This document shows positions 24,379 through 31,751 of a stretch of 64,000 nucleotides of DNA, one piece after another. Under the pieces are notes generated by a model. It saw nothing but the letters and a program-made list of their open reading frames with translations, did not search any database and was not told the DNA's origin. The DNA is taken from assembly GCF_003013405.1 (NCBI RefSeq), contig NZ_PXZL01000013.1, forward strand, positions 659,343 to 723,342. Reading direction: 5' to 3'. How positions within the stretch are numbered: the stretch's first letter is position 1; each line of letters opens with the position of its first letter. The translations under genes and the position numbers were made by a program. The DNA is from Brevibacillus formosus (GTDB taxonomy: Bacteria > Bacillota > Bacilli > Brevibacillales > Brevibacillaceae).

Positions 24379-25689
24379 ATGAATCGATCAACCAAAATGT
24401 CTCTCTCAGAAAAACAAATGGGGTATTTGCTGATTTTTCCTGCACTGCTCATCATACTTGTTATCGCGATTTGGCCTGTCATGCGATCCTTTTGGATCAG
24501 TCTGCACGACATCCGGTTGAACGACCCGACGAAATCAGAGATTCACTCTTCATACGGACTAGATATGGAACGTTACGTCAGCACGTTACCCAATCTGCTC
24601 CGGTATATAAAGAGGGAGGCAGAATCTGCAGAAGGGTCATCAAAGGAAAAACTGAACGCGCTCCAAGCGCAAATCGAACAAACGAACACCTCCCTCAACC
24701 AATCAGGCGAGATCGCGAACCGATACCAAATGATCGACCAGCTATTGCTGGACTTTAAACCAGTCCCGACAGAACTCAAATATGTGAGCCTCTCAAATGA
24801 ACAAACAGAGTCTATCAAAACCAGCTTGGCGGAAGTCAGAGCGGTTCTTTTGCAAATGAGTGAACAAAAGCTGCTTTCGAAGCCAGAGGGTGCTCTTGGC
24901 GTGATCCAAGGCATTGAAGCTTCGATTATCGAGCCCAATTTTGTTGGCTTTGCCTACTACCAAAAGTTTTTAACGGACGCGCGGATGTGGGGGGCTCTGT
25001 ACAATACGGCGTTTTTTACCGTTATCTCCGTTGCCATTGAACTGGTGCTCGGCATATTGATTGCATTGTTGATCAATCGACCTTTTCGTGGAAGGAGTCT
25101 TGTTCGGGCAACCGTGTTAATTCCGTGGGCGATTCCGACTGTCATCTCCGCGATGATGTGGAAGTTTTTGTACGATGGGCAGAATGGCATCATCGCCTAT
25201 CTCTTTGAGCAGGCGGGGCTGATCTCGGATATGGGGATGCTTCTTACGACAAAGGCTGGAGCCATGTTTTCCGTCATTTTGGCAGACGTGTGGAAAACCA
25301 CGCCGTTCATGGCTTTGCTCATATTCGCTGGCCTGCAAACGATCCCCCAGAGCTTGTATGAAGCAGCATCTGTCGATGGTGCCACCCGCACCCAGCAATT
25401 TTTTCGTATCACGCTTCCGATGCTGAAATCAACCATTCTGGTGGCGTTATTGTTCCGCACACTTGATGCGTTCCGCGTATTTGACCTGATTTACACGCTG
25501 ACAGGTGGGGCACCCGGGAACTCGACCGAGACCATTTCTATCTACGCGTATAAAACGATGTTTGCTCAAATGAGCTTCGGAGAAGGTTCTGCGCTCGCAG
25601 TCATTGTCTTTTTATGTGTGGCATTGATTTCCATCGGCTATGTCAAAATATTGGGAGCTGATCTGCTGAGTGACGGCAGTGGCAAATAA
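24379..25689 (+). CDS. ABC sugar transporter permease (MalF type) with large external insert
   Basis: A 436-residue permease of the MalF/UgpA class. TM1 is near residues 12-34 (GYLLIFPALLIILVIAIWPVM). About 150 mostly polar residues follow, rich in predicted helix and coiled coil (KEKLNALQAQIEQTNTSLN), before the usual five-helix core with the ATPase-coupling EAASVDGATRTQQFFRITLP near 350. Ordinary permeases of this class are about 295 residues. The extra part should face outside, as MalF's P2 loop does in E. coli, and could contact the binding protein. AAGGAAGGTGGTG supports the ATG at 24379 over 24313. Confidence 0.88.
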   Translation: MNRSTKMSLSEKQMGYLLIFPALLIILVIAIWPVMRSFWISLHDIRLNDPTKSEIHSSYGLDMERYVSTLPNLLRYIKREAESAEGSSKEKLNALQAQIEQTNTSLNQSGEIANRYQMIDQLLLDFKPVPTELKYVSLSNEQTESIKTSLAEVRAVLLQMSEQKLLSKPEGALGVIQGIEASIIEPNFVGFAYYQKFLTDARMWGALYNTAFFTVISVAIELVLGILIALLINRPFRGRSLVRATVLIPWAIPTVISAMMWKFLYDGQNGIIAYLFEQAGLISDMGMLLTTKAGAMFSVILADVWKTTPFMALLIFAGLQTIPQSLYEAASVDGATRTQQFFRITLPMLKSTILVALLFRTLDAFRVFDLIYTLTGGAPGNSTETISIYAYKTMFAQMSFGEGSALAVIVFLCVALISIGYVKILGADLLSDGSGK

Positions 25690-25701
25690 GGAGTTGATTG
25701 G

Positions 25702-26529
25702 ATGCGCAAACATACGGGTCCCTTGTTTTACGTGGGTCTACTGCTATTCGTCTTTCTTGTGATGTTTCCGTTTTTATGGATTCTCCTCGCAGCATTGAAG
25801 CCACCAGCGGAGCTGTTTGGAGATCGAGCCTTTCATTTTATCATCCAAAATCCTTCGTTTGACAACTTTGTCCGTGTCTTTACGGAAAGACCGTTTGCCC
25901 GTTACTTGTGGAATTCGACTGTCGTGGCGACGTTAACCACTCTCTACTCCATTACGATCGCTTCCTTTGCTGCATATGCGATTGCCTGGCTGTCCTTTCG
26001 GGGAAAGGCGATTATATTGGGTGTTGTACTTGCTGTGTCCATGTTTCCGCAGATCGCTACCATCTCACCTATTTTTATGTTCATGCAATCGATGGGCTTA
26101 ACGAACAGCTACACAGGCCTAATTATTCCTTATACAACTTTTGCGCTGCCGCTAGCCATCTGGAATTTGACGATCTTTTTCCGCAAAATACCGAGTGATT
26201 TGGGCGAAGCAGCCAAAGTAGACGGCGCGAGCATTTGGCAGACGATGACCAAAGTATTTTTCCCACTCGCCATGCCTGGGGTTTTCACGACCGCCATCCT
26301 CGTTTTTATAGCAGCGTGGAATGAATTTTTGTTCGCCTTGACGTTGAATACGCAGGAAGCGATGAAGACAGTGCCTGTGGGAATCGTCATGTTTCAGGGA
26401 ATGTTTACAATCCCGTGGGGAGAAATATCTGCTGCGTCTATTATTGTGACGATCCCGCTTGTGGTGATGGTGTTGATTTTCCAGAAGCGGATTATCTCAG
26501 GTTTGACTTCTGGAGCAGTAAAAGAATAA
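25702..26529 (+). CDS. ABC sugar transporter permease (MalG type)
   Basis: A 275-residue permease with six predicted membrane helices and the coupling loop EAAKVDGASIWQTMTKVFFPLAMPG near 170-194. It is of ordinary length. It follows the MalF-type gene by 12 bp with GGAG before the ATG. No ATP-binding subunit is encoded nearby, so the importer presumably borrows a shared ATPase of the MsmK/UgpC type encoded elsewhere. Confidence 0.9.
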   Translation: MRKHTGPLFYVGLLLFVFLVMFPFLWILLAALKPPAELFGDRAFHFIIQNPSFDNFVRVFTERPFARYLWNSTVVATLTTLYSITIASFAAYAIAWLSFRGKAIILGVVLAVSMFPQIATISPIFMFMQSMGLTNSYTGLIIPYTTFALPLAIWNLTIFFRKIPSDLGEAAKVDGASIWQTMTKVFFPLAMPGVFTTAILVFIAAWNEFLFALTLNTQEAMKTVPVGIVMFQGMFTIPWGEISAASIIVTIPLVVMVLIFQKRIISGLTSGAVKE

Positions 26530-26611
26530 AAGGGAGTCATTCAATTATTTGTCTCACAAGTATGATTGTGATACGGTGGAAGCAGCAATCCGAAAGAGAG
26601 TTGACGAGCGC

Positions 26612-27040
26612 ATGAATAATCTTACAAAATTTCAGATTAACAGGCCTGCCCAAGAATTGTTCGAAGCATTCGTGGACCCGGCGAAAATCGGCAACTTCTG
26701 GTTCTCTTCCAGCTCAGCAAGGTGGGAGGAAGGGAAGAGCATTACGTTATTCTACGATATTTACAACGCAGAAGTGGGGATTACCGTTCACGAAATCGAA
26801 GTGAATAAACGAATCGTTTTCCAGTGGGCTGGAGAAGAAAATATTGTAACGATTACGTTAAAAGCGGTGGATGAAGCCACGACGATCATTGAAGTGAACG
26901 AAGAGGGTTTTCAAGAAGAGGATCCAGCGCTCCTGCAAAAAATGGTCGACAATAAGGAAGGCTGGGTGTACGTCTTAAGCTGTTTGAAGGGGTATCTGGA
27001 GCATGGGATCAACACATTAAGAGAAGGGCTTGTGAAATAG
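26612..27040 (+). CDS. SRPBCC domain protein (AHSA1/START-like)
   Basis: A 142-residue protein of the SRPBCC fold: RPAQELFEAFVDPAKIGNFWF, WEEGKSITLFYDIYNAEVGITVHEIEVNKRIVFQW read as the beta sheet, and the C-terminal helix GWVYVLSCLKGYLEHGI. Such proteins bind hydrophobic ligands in a cavity; function unknown. The frame is open to a TTG at 26549 (GGGAG upstream), so a 163-residue form is possible; I prefer the ATG at 26612, where the domain begins. It follows the permease gene closely and may be read from the same transcript. Confidence 0.75.
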   Translation: MNNLTKFQINRPAQELFEAFVDPAKIGNFWFSSSSARWEEGKSITLFYDIYNAEVGITVHEIEVNKRIVFQWAGEENIVTITLKAVDEATTIIEVNEEGFQEEDPALLQKMVDNKEGWVYVLSCLKGYLEHGINTLREGLVK

Positions 27041-27348
27041 GTCTGGATGTATTGCGAGAATAAATGAGAAAGCCCGAACCTGGTCTTACCCCTAGGCTAG
27101 GCTTGCAGAAAAATAATGAAATCGATTGTAACGATTCATCACGAGGAGGAACCGTCAAGAATGCACTGACGGTTCTTTCTGCTAGTTTTCGTCTTCTCGA
27201 TATGATTCCTCGATCTCCTCCATCTGAATGATCCGTTTACAGCATCTACGGTTAGCCGATCCTAATACCGCAACCTGCTGCCGAAATGTCATCGGAGGCA
27301 GGTTGTTTAATTAGAGCTAAATTCGTTTATTTACTGGAATATTTTTCA
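27041..27348. other. Intergenic stretch with two hairpins
   Basis: No gene is supported here. GAACCGTCA and TGACGGTTC (27149-27175) form a 9-bp stem followed by TTTCT, a likely terminator of the sugar operon. CAACCTGC..GCAGGTTG (27271-27303) forms a second stem with an internal mismatch, followed by TTTAATT. The two could act in tandem. Confidence 0.55.
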
Positions 27349-27402
27349 TTTACATACTATTTATCCCATAATATGATTAGTCGAATCAACAAATTGTTGA
27401 TT
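27349..27402 (+). promoter_or_regulatory. Promoter of the NLP gene with perfect palindrome at +1
   Basis: TTTACA (27349-27354), 17 bp, TATGAT (27372-27377). The start site falls near 27384, exactly where the palindrome AATCAACAAATTGTTGATT (27384-27402, 9-bp arms around one A) begins. It could be a repressor site or a 5' stem-loop that stabilises the mRNA. Confidence 0.6.
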
Positions 27403-27429
27403 ACTAAAAATTTTTAGGAGGGATCCAAA

Positions 27430-28779
27430 ATTAATACGAAAAAAGCTATTTCTAAAGCTACTGTCGTTTCCGTTTTTGCACTTTCAATGCTGTTGAATGC
27501 TGGAAATGCAAGTGCAGATGTAATTAGTTCGCTGCCACAGAATGCATCGCAATTAGAACTGGAGTTTGCACCGTTATATGACTATGATAAAGATGGATGC
27601 TATGCCACCTCAGCAATAACCCCTGAGGGGAGGACTAATCCCGGATTAGCTCTAGGTGGAGACGTGAACGGGAACTGCCGAGACCCTCGACAGCTCGAAA
27701 ACTCAAATACCTACTCTAGATCCAAAACGAATAACGGTTGGACTGCGATTATGTATGCTAGCTATTTTGAAAAAGATCAGTCTACTCTTGGTCCGGCGGC
27801 AAGTGGGCACAGACATGACTGGGAACATGTGGTGGTGTGGATTCAAGATAATCAAATCCAATATGTGTCCCGTTCAGAACATCGTGGTTGGAAAGTAGAT
27901 CCTCGATCCAACGTACTGTTTGAAAACAATCACCCAAAAGTGGTTTACCACAAAGATGGAGGTTCCACTCATTTTATTCGTCTAGCAAACAGTAATGACG
28001 AACCACCTGAGAATTATACAGGTAAATGGTTTTCACCACCGTTAGTTGGATGGGATGGTTATCCGAACCTTCATGTACGAAATACACTGATGCAAACAGA
28101 CTTTGGATCCGCAACGATTAAAATCAATGATGAACGATTCAATGACGCCCTTAACAGTGCAAAACCTCCGGGGATTACTTTTGATGCCTATGCAGATGAT
28201 TCAAAGCGTAACTTTGTAACATTTTTTGAAAATTATTCAGGCACAGGCCAGTCTTTTAGAGATTCAGTCTCAAGAAACTGGGTGGGAAGTTATCCAGGCG
28301 GAGCATACTTTGAAGATAAAATTTCTAGTGTAAATTTGGACCCACACACAAGGCTTGTGGGGTATCAACATTCGAATAAAGGCGGATATAGACATACGAT
28401 CATAAATGATAGTAATGATGTGAAAACCTACGATCTCACTACCTTTAATGATACGATATCGTCATACGAAATTGATCCACTTCCACAGCATAGTGTAACG
28501 TTTTTACAACATCCGTATAATAATAACGGCAATTCAGGATATTACTATACCGAAACAGTCTCACAACCTTCATTCGCCAATAGTCCAATTGGTAGTTCTT
28601 TTAACGATATGGCTTCAACTGTGATTGTAGGAGCATATACAAAAGTGGAACTTTTTGAACATGCAAACTATGGTGGGGCTAAAAGAGAATATGTAAATGA
28701 TACGAATGCTGAACAGGTATTTATCTTGGAAGGTTTTCATGACAAAGCATCATCATTTAAAATTAGTAATACACGCTGA
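27430..28779 (+). CDS. Secreted NLP/NPP1-type cytolysin with C-terminal crystallin-like domains, apparent ATT start
   Basis: Necrosis- and ethylene-inducing-like proteins bind plant sphingolipid heads and permeabilise membranes. The hallmark heptapeptide GHRHDWE is intact at residues 126-132, followed by HVVVW. After residue about 250 come two beta/gamma-crystallin-like stretches (VTFFENYSGTGQSFRD; VELFEHANYGGAKREY), which many NLPs lack. The first normal start codon is the ATG at 27487, inside the signal peptide. Upstream, AGGAGGG (27416-27422) lies 7 nt before ATT at 27430, which gives (M)NTKKAISKATVVSVFALSM and a complete signal sequence ending near NASA-D; an in-frame stop lies just before. 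So the gene seems to start at AUU, or its ATG was mutated. Classification is firm; host target is inference. Confidence 0.85.
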   Translation: MNTKKAISKATVVSVFALSMLLNAGNASADVISSLPQNASQLELEFAPLYDYDKDGCYATSAITPEGRTNPGLALGGDVNGNCRDPRQLENSNTYSRSKTNNGWTAIMYASYFEKDQSTLGPAASGHRHDWEHVVVWIQDNQIQYVSRSEHRGWKVDPRSNVLFENNHPKVVYHKDGGSTHFIRLANSNDEPPENYTGKWFSPPLVGWDGYPNLHVRNTLMQTDFGSATIKINDERFNDALNSAKPPGITFDAYADDSKRNFVTFFENYSGTGQSFRDSVSRNWVGSYPGGAYFEDKISSVNLDPHTRLVGYQHSNKGGYRHTIINDSNDVKTYDLTTFNDTISSYEIDPLPQHSVTFLQHPYNNNGNSGYYYTETVSQPSFANSPIGSSFNDMASTVIVGAYTKVELFEHANYGGAKREYVNDTNAEQVFILEGFHDKASSFKISNTR

Positions 28780-28822
28780 TTTGGAGAAAAGGTATGTTTC
28801 AAAGAAAGATACAAGTTTAAGC

Positions 28823-28855
28823 AGCCAGTCGTCGGAATTCAACCGGCGACTGGCT
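28823..28855 (+). terminator. Hairpin after the NLP gene
   Basis: AGCCAGTCG and CGACTGGCT close a 13-bp stem with one G-T pair. Only GTTTA follows, so it is a weak terminator by sequence. It also marks the junction with the truncated SprT gene. Confidence 0.5.
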
Positions 28856-28863
28856 GTTTACAA

Positions 28864-29349
28864 GTGTGGGGAGATCGAGAGGGGAAGATCAGGAAGTATG
28901 AGCTGAATATTTCGGCTGAGTACCTGGATGTTGAGTTTTTGGAGACGATGGATACCATGCTCCTTGAAATGGTTCACTTGTACAACGCTGTCAAGGGCGT
29001 GCAAGACACATCCAGGAATGGGACATATCACAATAAGCGTTTCAAAGCTGAATGTGAGCGGCGCGGTTTTTATTTTCCGGATAAGGAGCCAGATAAGAAA
29101 TACGGTTGGGCTTTTCAGAAGCTGGCCGAGGAAACCAAAAAGAAGATCATGGAACTGGAGATTAATCAGGGTGTTTTCGTGATTGCCCGCAAAGCCTTTG
29201 GGGGCGGCGGCAGTGGTGGCGGAGAGGGCGAGAAGAAGTCAAACTCTTACAAATGGGTTTGTCCTGGATGCGAGCTGACAGTGCGCTCTTCCAAGCCCGA
29301 TATATCTGTAAGGTGTGGCGAGTGTGATTTGTTAATGATCGAAGAGTGA
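28864..29349 (+). pseudogene. Truncated phage-type SprT-like zinc protease, catalytic His lost
   Basis: The 161 residues match the C-terminal two thirds of phage SprT-like proteins: YELNISAEYLD, the metal-site helix, QDTSRNGTYHNKRFKAECERRG, KYGWAFQKLAEETKK, and a zinc ribbon with CPGC and CGEC near the end. Two defects are visible. The N-terminal helical part, about 50 residues in relatives, is absent; the frame begins right after the hairpin at 28823-28855. And the metal-binding HEMVH motif reads LEMVH, as one CAT-to-CTT change would give. No ribosome binding site precedes the GTG at 28864. I regard it as a decayed phage remnant, although the remaining frame is intact. Confidence 0.7.
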
Positions 29350-29510
29350 ATATTCGTTTTCTGGAGAAAAAAGCTGGCTGCAGGAGGCCATCTCTCCAGG
29401 AATGTGTTTCCCAAATACGAACGATCGAAGCGAGATCCATTTGGCCAAAAACCCAAAAAACGAAAATAGGGTAACCGCCAACATCATTTGCCCTTCTATT
29501 CAATCTATTC

Positions 29511-29542
29511 CAAAAAAAAGAGGCAGCTTTCGCCGCCCCTCG
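29511..29542 (-). terminator. Terminator downstream of the LolA-like gene
   Basis: GAGGCAGC and its partner GCCGCCCCTC fold around a TTTC loop; on the reverse strand eight T follow. It serves leftward transcription from the LolA-like gene. Confidence 0.7.
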
Positions 29543-29545
29543 TGT

Positions 29546-29593
29546 TTACTGCTTTTCCCACTTGCCGTTTTTCAGTACGAACTCTACAGCTGC
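29546..29593 (-). pseudogene. Possible C-terminal gene remnant
   Basis: On the reverse strand, just after the LolA-like gene's stop, an open frame reads AAVEFVLKNGKWEKQ and then stops before the terminator. It has no start codon and looks like the tail of another gene whose front was lost. Short, so the call is weak. Confidence 0.3.
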
Positions 29594-29602
29594 ATTTCTT
29601 TA

Positions 29603-30508
29603 CTATTCCTTTTCAGACTGCTTTGTTTTGTCAAATTCAATTTTTTCAATCGATGACGTCATGTTTTGGTAATCAGCCGGGGCTTTAAAAGTCGACATTT
29701 TCGCTTTCTTATTAAACTCAATGGAGAGTACCTCTATACTGTTGGTAACTTCATTTTTATCATTTGTTTCTTCTAATTTAAGTAACACACCGGTTTCTGT
29801 GTCAATCCACATTTTAAAGTGTGTTGCTTGATGCTTTTCTGCTAAAATAAGATCTTCGTGTTGTCCTTCAATTACAATTACAGACCGATCAAGTAGTTTT
29901 TCCGCTCCAACAATTTTATGATTAGTAGGAGTCAACCAGAATGCATAGTCTTGTGGAAAAATGACATCTTTTGCGTTTGAGGAAAAGGCTGGGTCAGGTC
30001 TTTTAACAAAGACCTTTTCTCCTTTTTCGTTTTTGGATGTGCGTGGCCCTTTCTTGTCGAAAGAAGCTGCTCCATTTTCTTTGCTGGCCTTAGTCTTCTT
30101 ATACATTTTTTGGTTATGCTTGACAGTCCAATAAAACTCTCCATCATATGCAGTTTCTTTGATGATTTCTCCCTTCGTATTATTCTCTACTTTTACATGA
30201 CTACGTGGATTCTTTCCTTGTTGGACTTCAAATTCTACTGTTTCGTCCACACCAATAGGGGTGAGAATGATTCGATAGGAGCCACTAACGCTCTGATAGT
30301 TATCAATAGCATTTAGCATTTTTTCTTGAATGGACTTTGAATCAGTGACGGTGACGTTCAAAATGGATTCGGTCTGTTGTTGTGCTTCAGTTTGTTGCTC
30401 TACTTCAGTTCTTGGAGCCTCCTCTGCATTACTTTTTGCGGCATAAAAACCAGTCAATCCCAAACCAACCAAAGAGGTTGCGAGAATTACAGAGTATGTT
30501 TTTTTCAT
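29603..30508 (-). CDS. Secreted LolA/RseB-fold protein
   Basis: A 301-residue protein with a signal peptide (MKKTYSVILATSLVGLGLTGFYA, cleavage near SNA-E) and then a Gln/Glu/Thr-rich linker. The body, residues 60-275, has the strand pattern of the LolA/RseB-like fold: VSGSYRIILTPIG, FYWTVKHNQKMYKK, FKMWIDTETGVLLKLEE. There is no lipobox. In Firmicutes such proteins are sporulation or envelope-stress factors; no specific role is assigned. AAAGGATG precedes the ATG. It lies 32 bp behind a 105-residue gene, probably co-transcribed with it. Confidence 0.7.
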   Translation of the reverse strand: MKKTYSVILATSLVGLGLTGFYAAKSNAEEAPRTEVEQQTEAQQQTESILNVTVTDSKSIQEKMLNAIDNYQSVSGSYRIILTPIGVDETVEFEVQQGKNPRSHVKVENNTKGEIIKETAYDGEFYWTVKHNQKMYKKTKASKENGAASFDKKGPRTSKNEKGEKVFVKRPDPAFSSNAKDVIFPQDYAFWLTPTNHKIVGAEKLLDRSVIVIEGQHEDLILAEKHQATHFKMWIDTETGVLLKLEETNDKNEVTNSIEVLSIEFNKKAKMSTFKAPADYQNMTSSIEKIEFDKTKQSEKE

Positions 30509-30540
30509 TCTAATCGCATCCTTTAATATAATTTCATTAC

Positions 30541-30858
30541 TTAAAGGGAAGCAGCGTCGGCACCTGTTTGTGTGCTTGAAGCTCCGCTATAATCTTCTCC
30601 ACTTACAGTAACATTTGCTTTAGCGTTATCCAATCTAATGTCACCTACAGTGTTCCAGCCGGATGGAGCAGAGTACTGGTTAACTGAGCCTACAAATTCT
30701 GTATAACCCCATCCTTCGGAAAGTGCATCATACTCTGCGTCTCTGTTTGTGAACTTAGAACTGCCTAAGTAAACTTCCAACGTAGCTGTTCCTGAAGGGA
30801 GTGTTGGAAATTTCCATGTATAAAAATCGCTGGTACTTGCGCCAGATCCTTTTTTCAT
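30541..30858 (-). CDS. Unrecognised 105-residue protein, beta-rich
   Basis: I do not recognise this family with confidence. AAAGGTGAG before the ATG at 30858 supports translation. There is no signal peptide. The sequence alternates short strands (FPTLPSGTATLEVYLG, GWNTVGDIRLDNAKANVTVSG) in a manner resembling the tail of carbohydrate-binding or golvesin-C-like domains, and ends in a Ser/Thr/Ala-rich stretch. It precedes the LolA-like gene by 32 bp. A perfect AAAGGAGGTGA at 30937-30927 lies 70 bp upstream without a usable start codon after it. Confidence 0.55.
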   Translation of the reverse strand: MKKGSGASTSDFYTWKFPTLPSGTATLEVYLGSSKFTNRDAEYDALSEGWGYTEFVGSVNQYSAPSGWNTVGDIRLDNAKANVTVSGEDYSGASSTQTGADAASL

Positions 30859-30926
30859 TTAGCTCACCTTTTTTTTATTTGTTGTTGGATTGAAGGTTGG
30901 TTATTAATCTAGTACTTATTAAATTT

Positions 30927-30978
30927 CACCTCCTTTAGGAATTTTTACAATATTAATATATCAACCAAAAATTGATAT
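30927..30978 (-). promoter_or_regulatory. Orphan Shine-Dalgarno and inverted repeat upstream of the 105-residue gene
   Basis: On the reverse strand AAAGGAGGTGA (30937-30927) perfectly matches the 16S tail, but no start codon leads into an ORF. It may be a stabilising 30S-binding site, as described for cry3A mRNA, or a remnant. Just upstream, ATATCAA and TTGATAT (30958-30978) form a dyad that may be an operator. Confidence 0.4.
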
Positions 30979-31104
30979 TTTTTTCGCATTTTGTCCTAAA
31001 TGCATAAAATAGTAATTATTTCCTATTATGATGTTTCTTCAAAATATTATTGAAATAGATTGTATACATCAGAGTTGGTTAGGCGGAGTGGGAGCGGAAG
31101 GGGC

Positions 31105-31245
31105 GTGGCTGCAACCGATAAAAAGCCCGTTCATTTTAACCTGGAAGACCCAATCGAAAAAGCAATGTTTGAATATTCCAAGACGATCAATTTTTCAGGT
31201 TGGGTAAAGGAGCAAATGAGGCCCGTTTTAGATTCCATAACCTGA
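31105..31245 (+). CDS. Small RHH-like protein, possible plasmid/phage remnant
   Basis: Forty-six residues: a basic start, then HFNLEDPIEKAMFEYSKTINFSGWVKEQMR. The FNL-DP-EK-x(4)-Y...NFS-W-K pattern resembles small ribbon-helix-helix-type proteins of Firmicute plasmids and phages. I use the GTG at 31105, behind GGGAG and GGAAGGGG; a TTG at 31060 would add 15 residues. Its 3' end overlaps the convergent YolD-like gene by 59 bp. Real but small; function unknown. Confidence 0.45.
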   Translation: MAATDKKPVHFNLEDPIEKAMFEYSKTINFSGWVKEQMRPVLDSIT

Positions 31246-31384
31246 ACCTGAAACTCGCTAGTTCATCCTCTTCAATTACTGGCTGCTTAACAAGTTGCTT
31301 ATCTAATTGGTGTTGATAGAGTAATGTTACATGTTCCGGCAATATGAATTTCATACCGAACGGATCTTCTAGTCTGCCTGCCAA
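31187..31384 (-). CDS. yolD: YolD-like protein
   Basis: Sixty-five residues containing FILPEHVTLLYQHQ and PVIEEDELASF, the core of the YolD-like family. GGAGG lies 8 nt before a TTG start at 31384. YolD-like genes usually accompany a Y-family DNA polymerase (UvrX/YqjW) in SOS-controlled operons of Bacillus chromosomes and phages. No polymerase gene is present here, and the family's N-terminal part is short. A LexA-type box lies 22 bp upstream, so damage control seems retained. Confidence 0.6.
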   Translation of the reverse strand: MAGRLEDPFGMKFILPEHVTLLYQHQLDKQLVKQPVIEEDELASFRFRLWNLKRASFAPLPNLKN

Positions 31385-31405
31385 AATGAAAACCTCCGCG
31401 AAATA

Positions 31406-31419
31406 GGAACATATGTTTC
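31406..31419 (-). promoter_or_regulatory. LexA (DinR) box before the YolD gene
   Basis: GGAACATATGTTTC matches the Bacillus SOS box CGAACATATGTTCG at 12 of 14 positions, keeping the GAAC-N4-GTT core. It lies just upstream of the yolD ribosome binding site. Confidence 0.65.
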
Positions 31420-31476
31420 TATTTTGCTACAAAACAGCCTATTCATGCAACAAGAAATAACGTACTTTTGTTCACT

Positions 31477-31537
31477 GAAAATAATGTTTTAGTATTAGAC
31501 TGTGAAAATAAAGATTTAGACTAACTTTGAGTCCATT
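31477..31537 (+). repeat. 21-bp repeat array A (left of methyltransferase)
   Basis: Two copies of a GAAAATAAWGTWTTAGACTG-type unit, the first (31477-31503) lengthened by six bases, the second at 31504-31524, followed by CTTTGAGTCCATT. The same unit and the same trailing sequence recur in the same orientation at 32782-32857, and reversed at 32687-32762 and 34590-34611. About 180 bp on either side hold no gene. Confidence 0.75.
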
Positions 31538-31751
31538 ACGCGATTGGGAAGGTGATGAAGTTTTAGATTCCTTTACAGTGTTCCACTCCCTGAAACCCTG
31601 TTGTAAAAATGTAGAAACCAGAAAATACAAGCTTGACAAAAATTTTTATTTATGATATTATTAAATTTTAAGCTGTTGTAATTTAGTGTTGATTTGATAT
31701 ACTTCCTTTTGGAGTACCGTGGATTCAATTCCAAATAGGGGGGACATTCAA

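Noticed and set aside
29402..29688. Forward frames downstream of the SprT fragment
   Set aside because: They have no ribosome binding site, no recognisable features, and overlap the end of the LolA-like gene.
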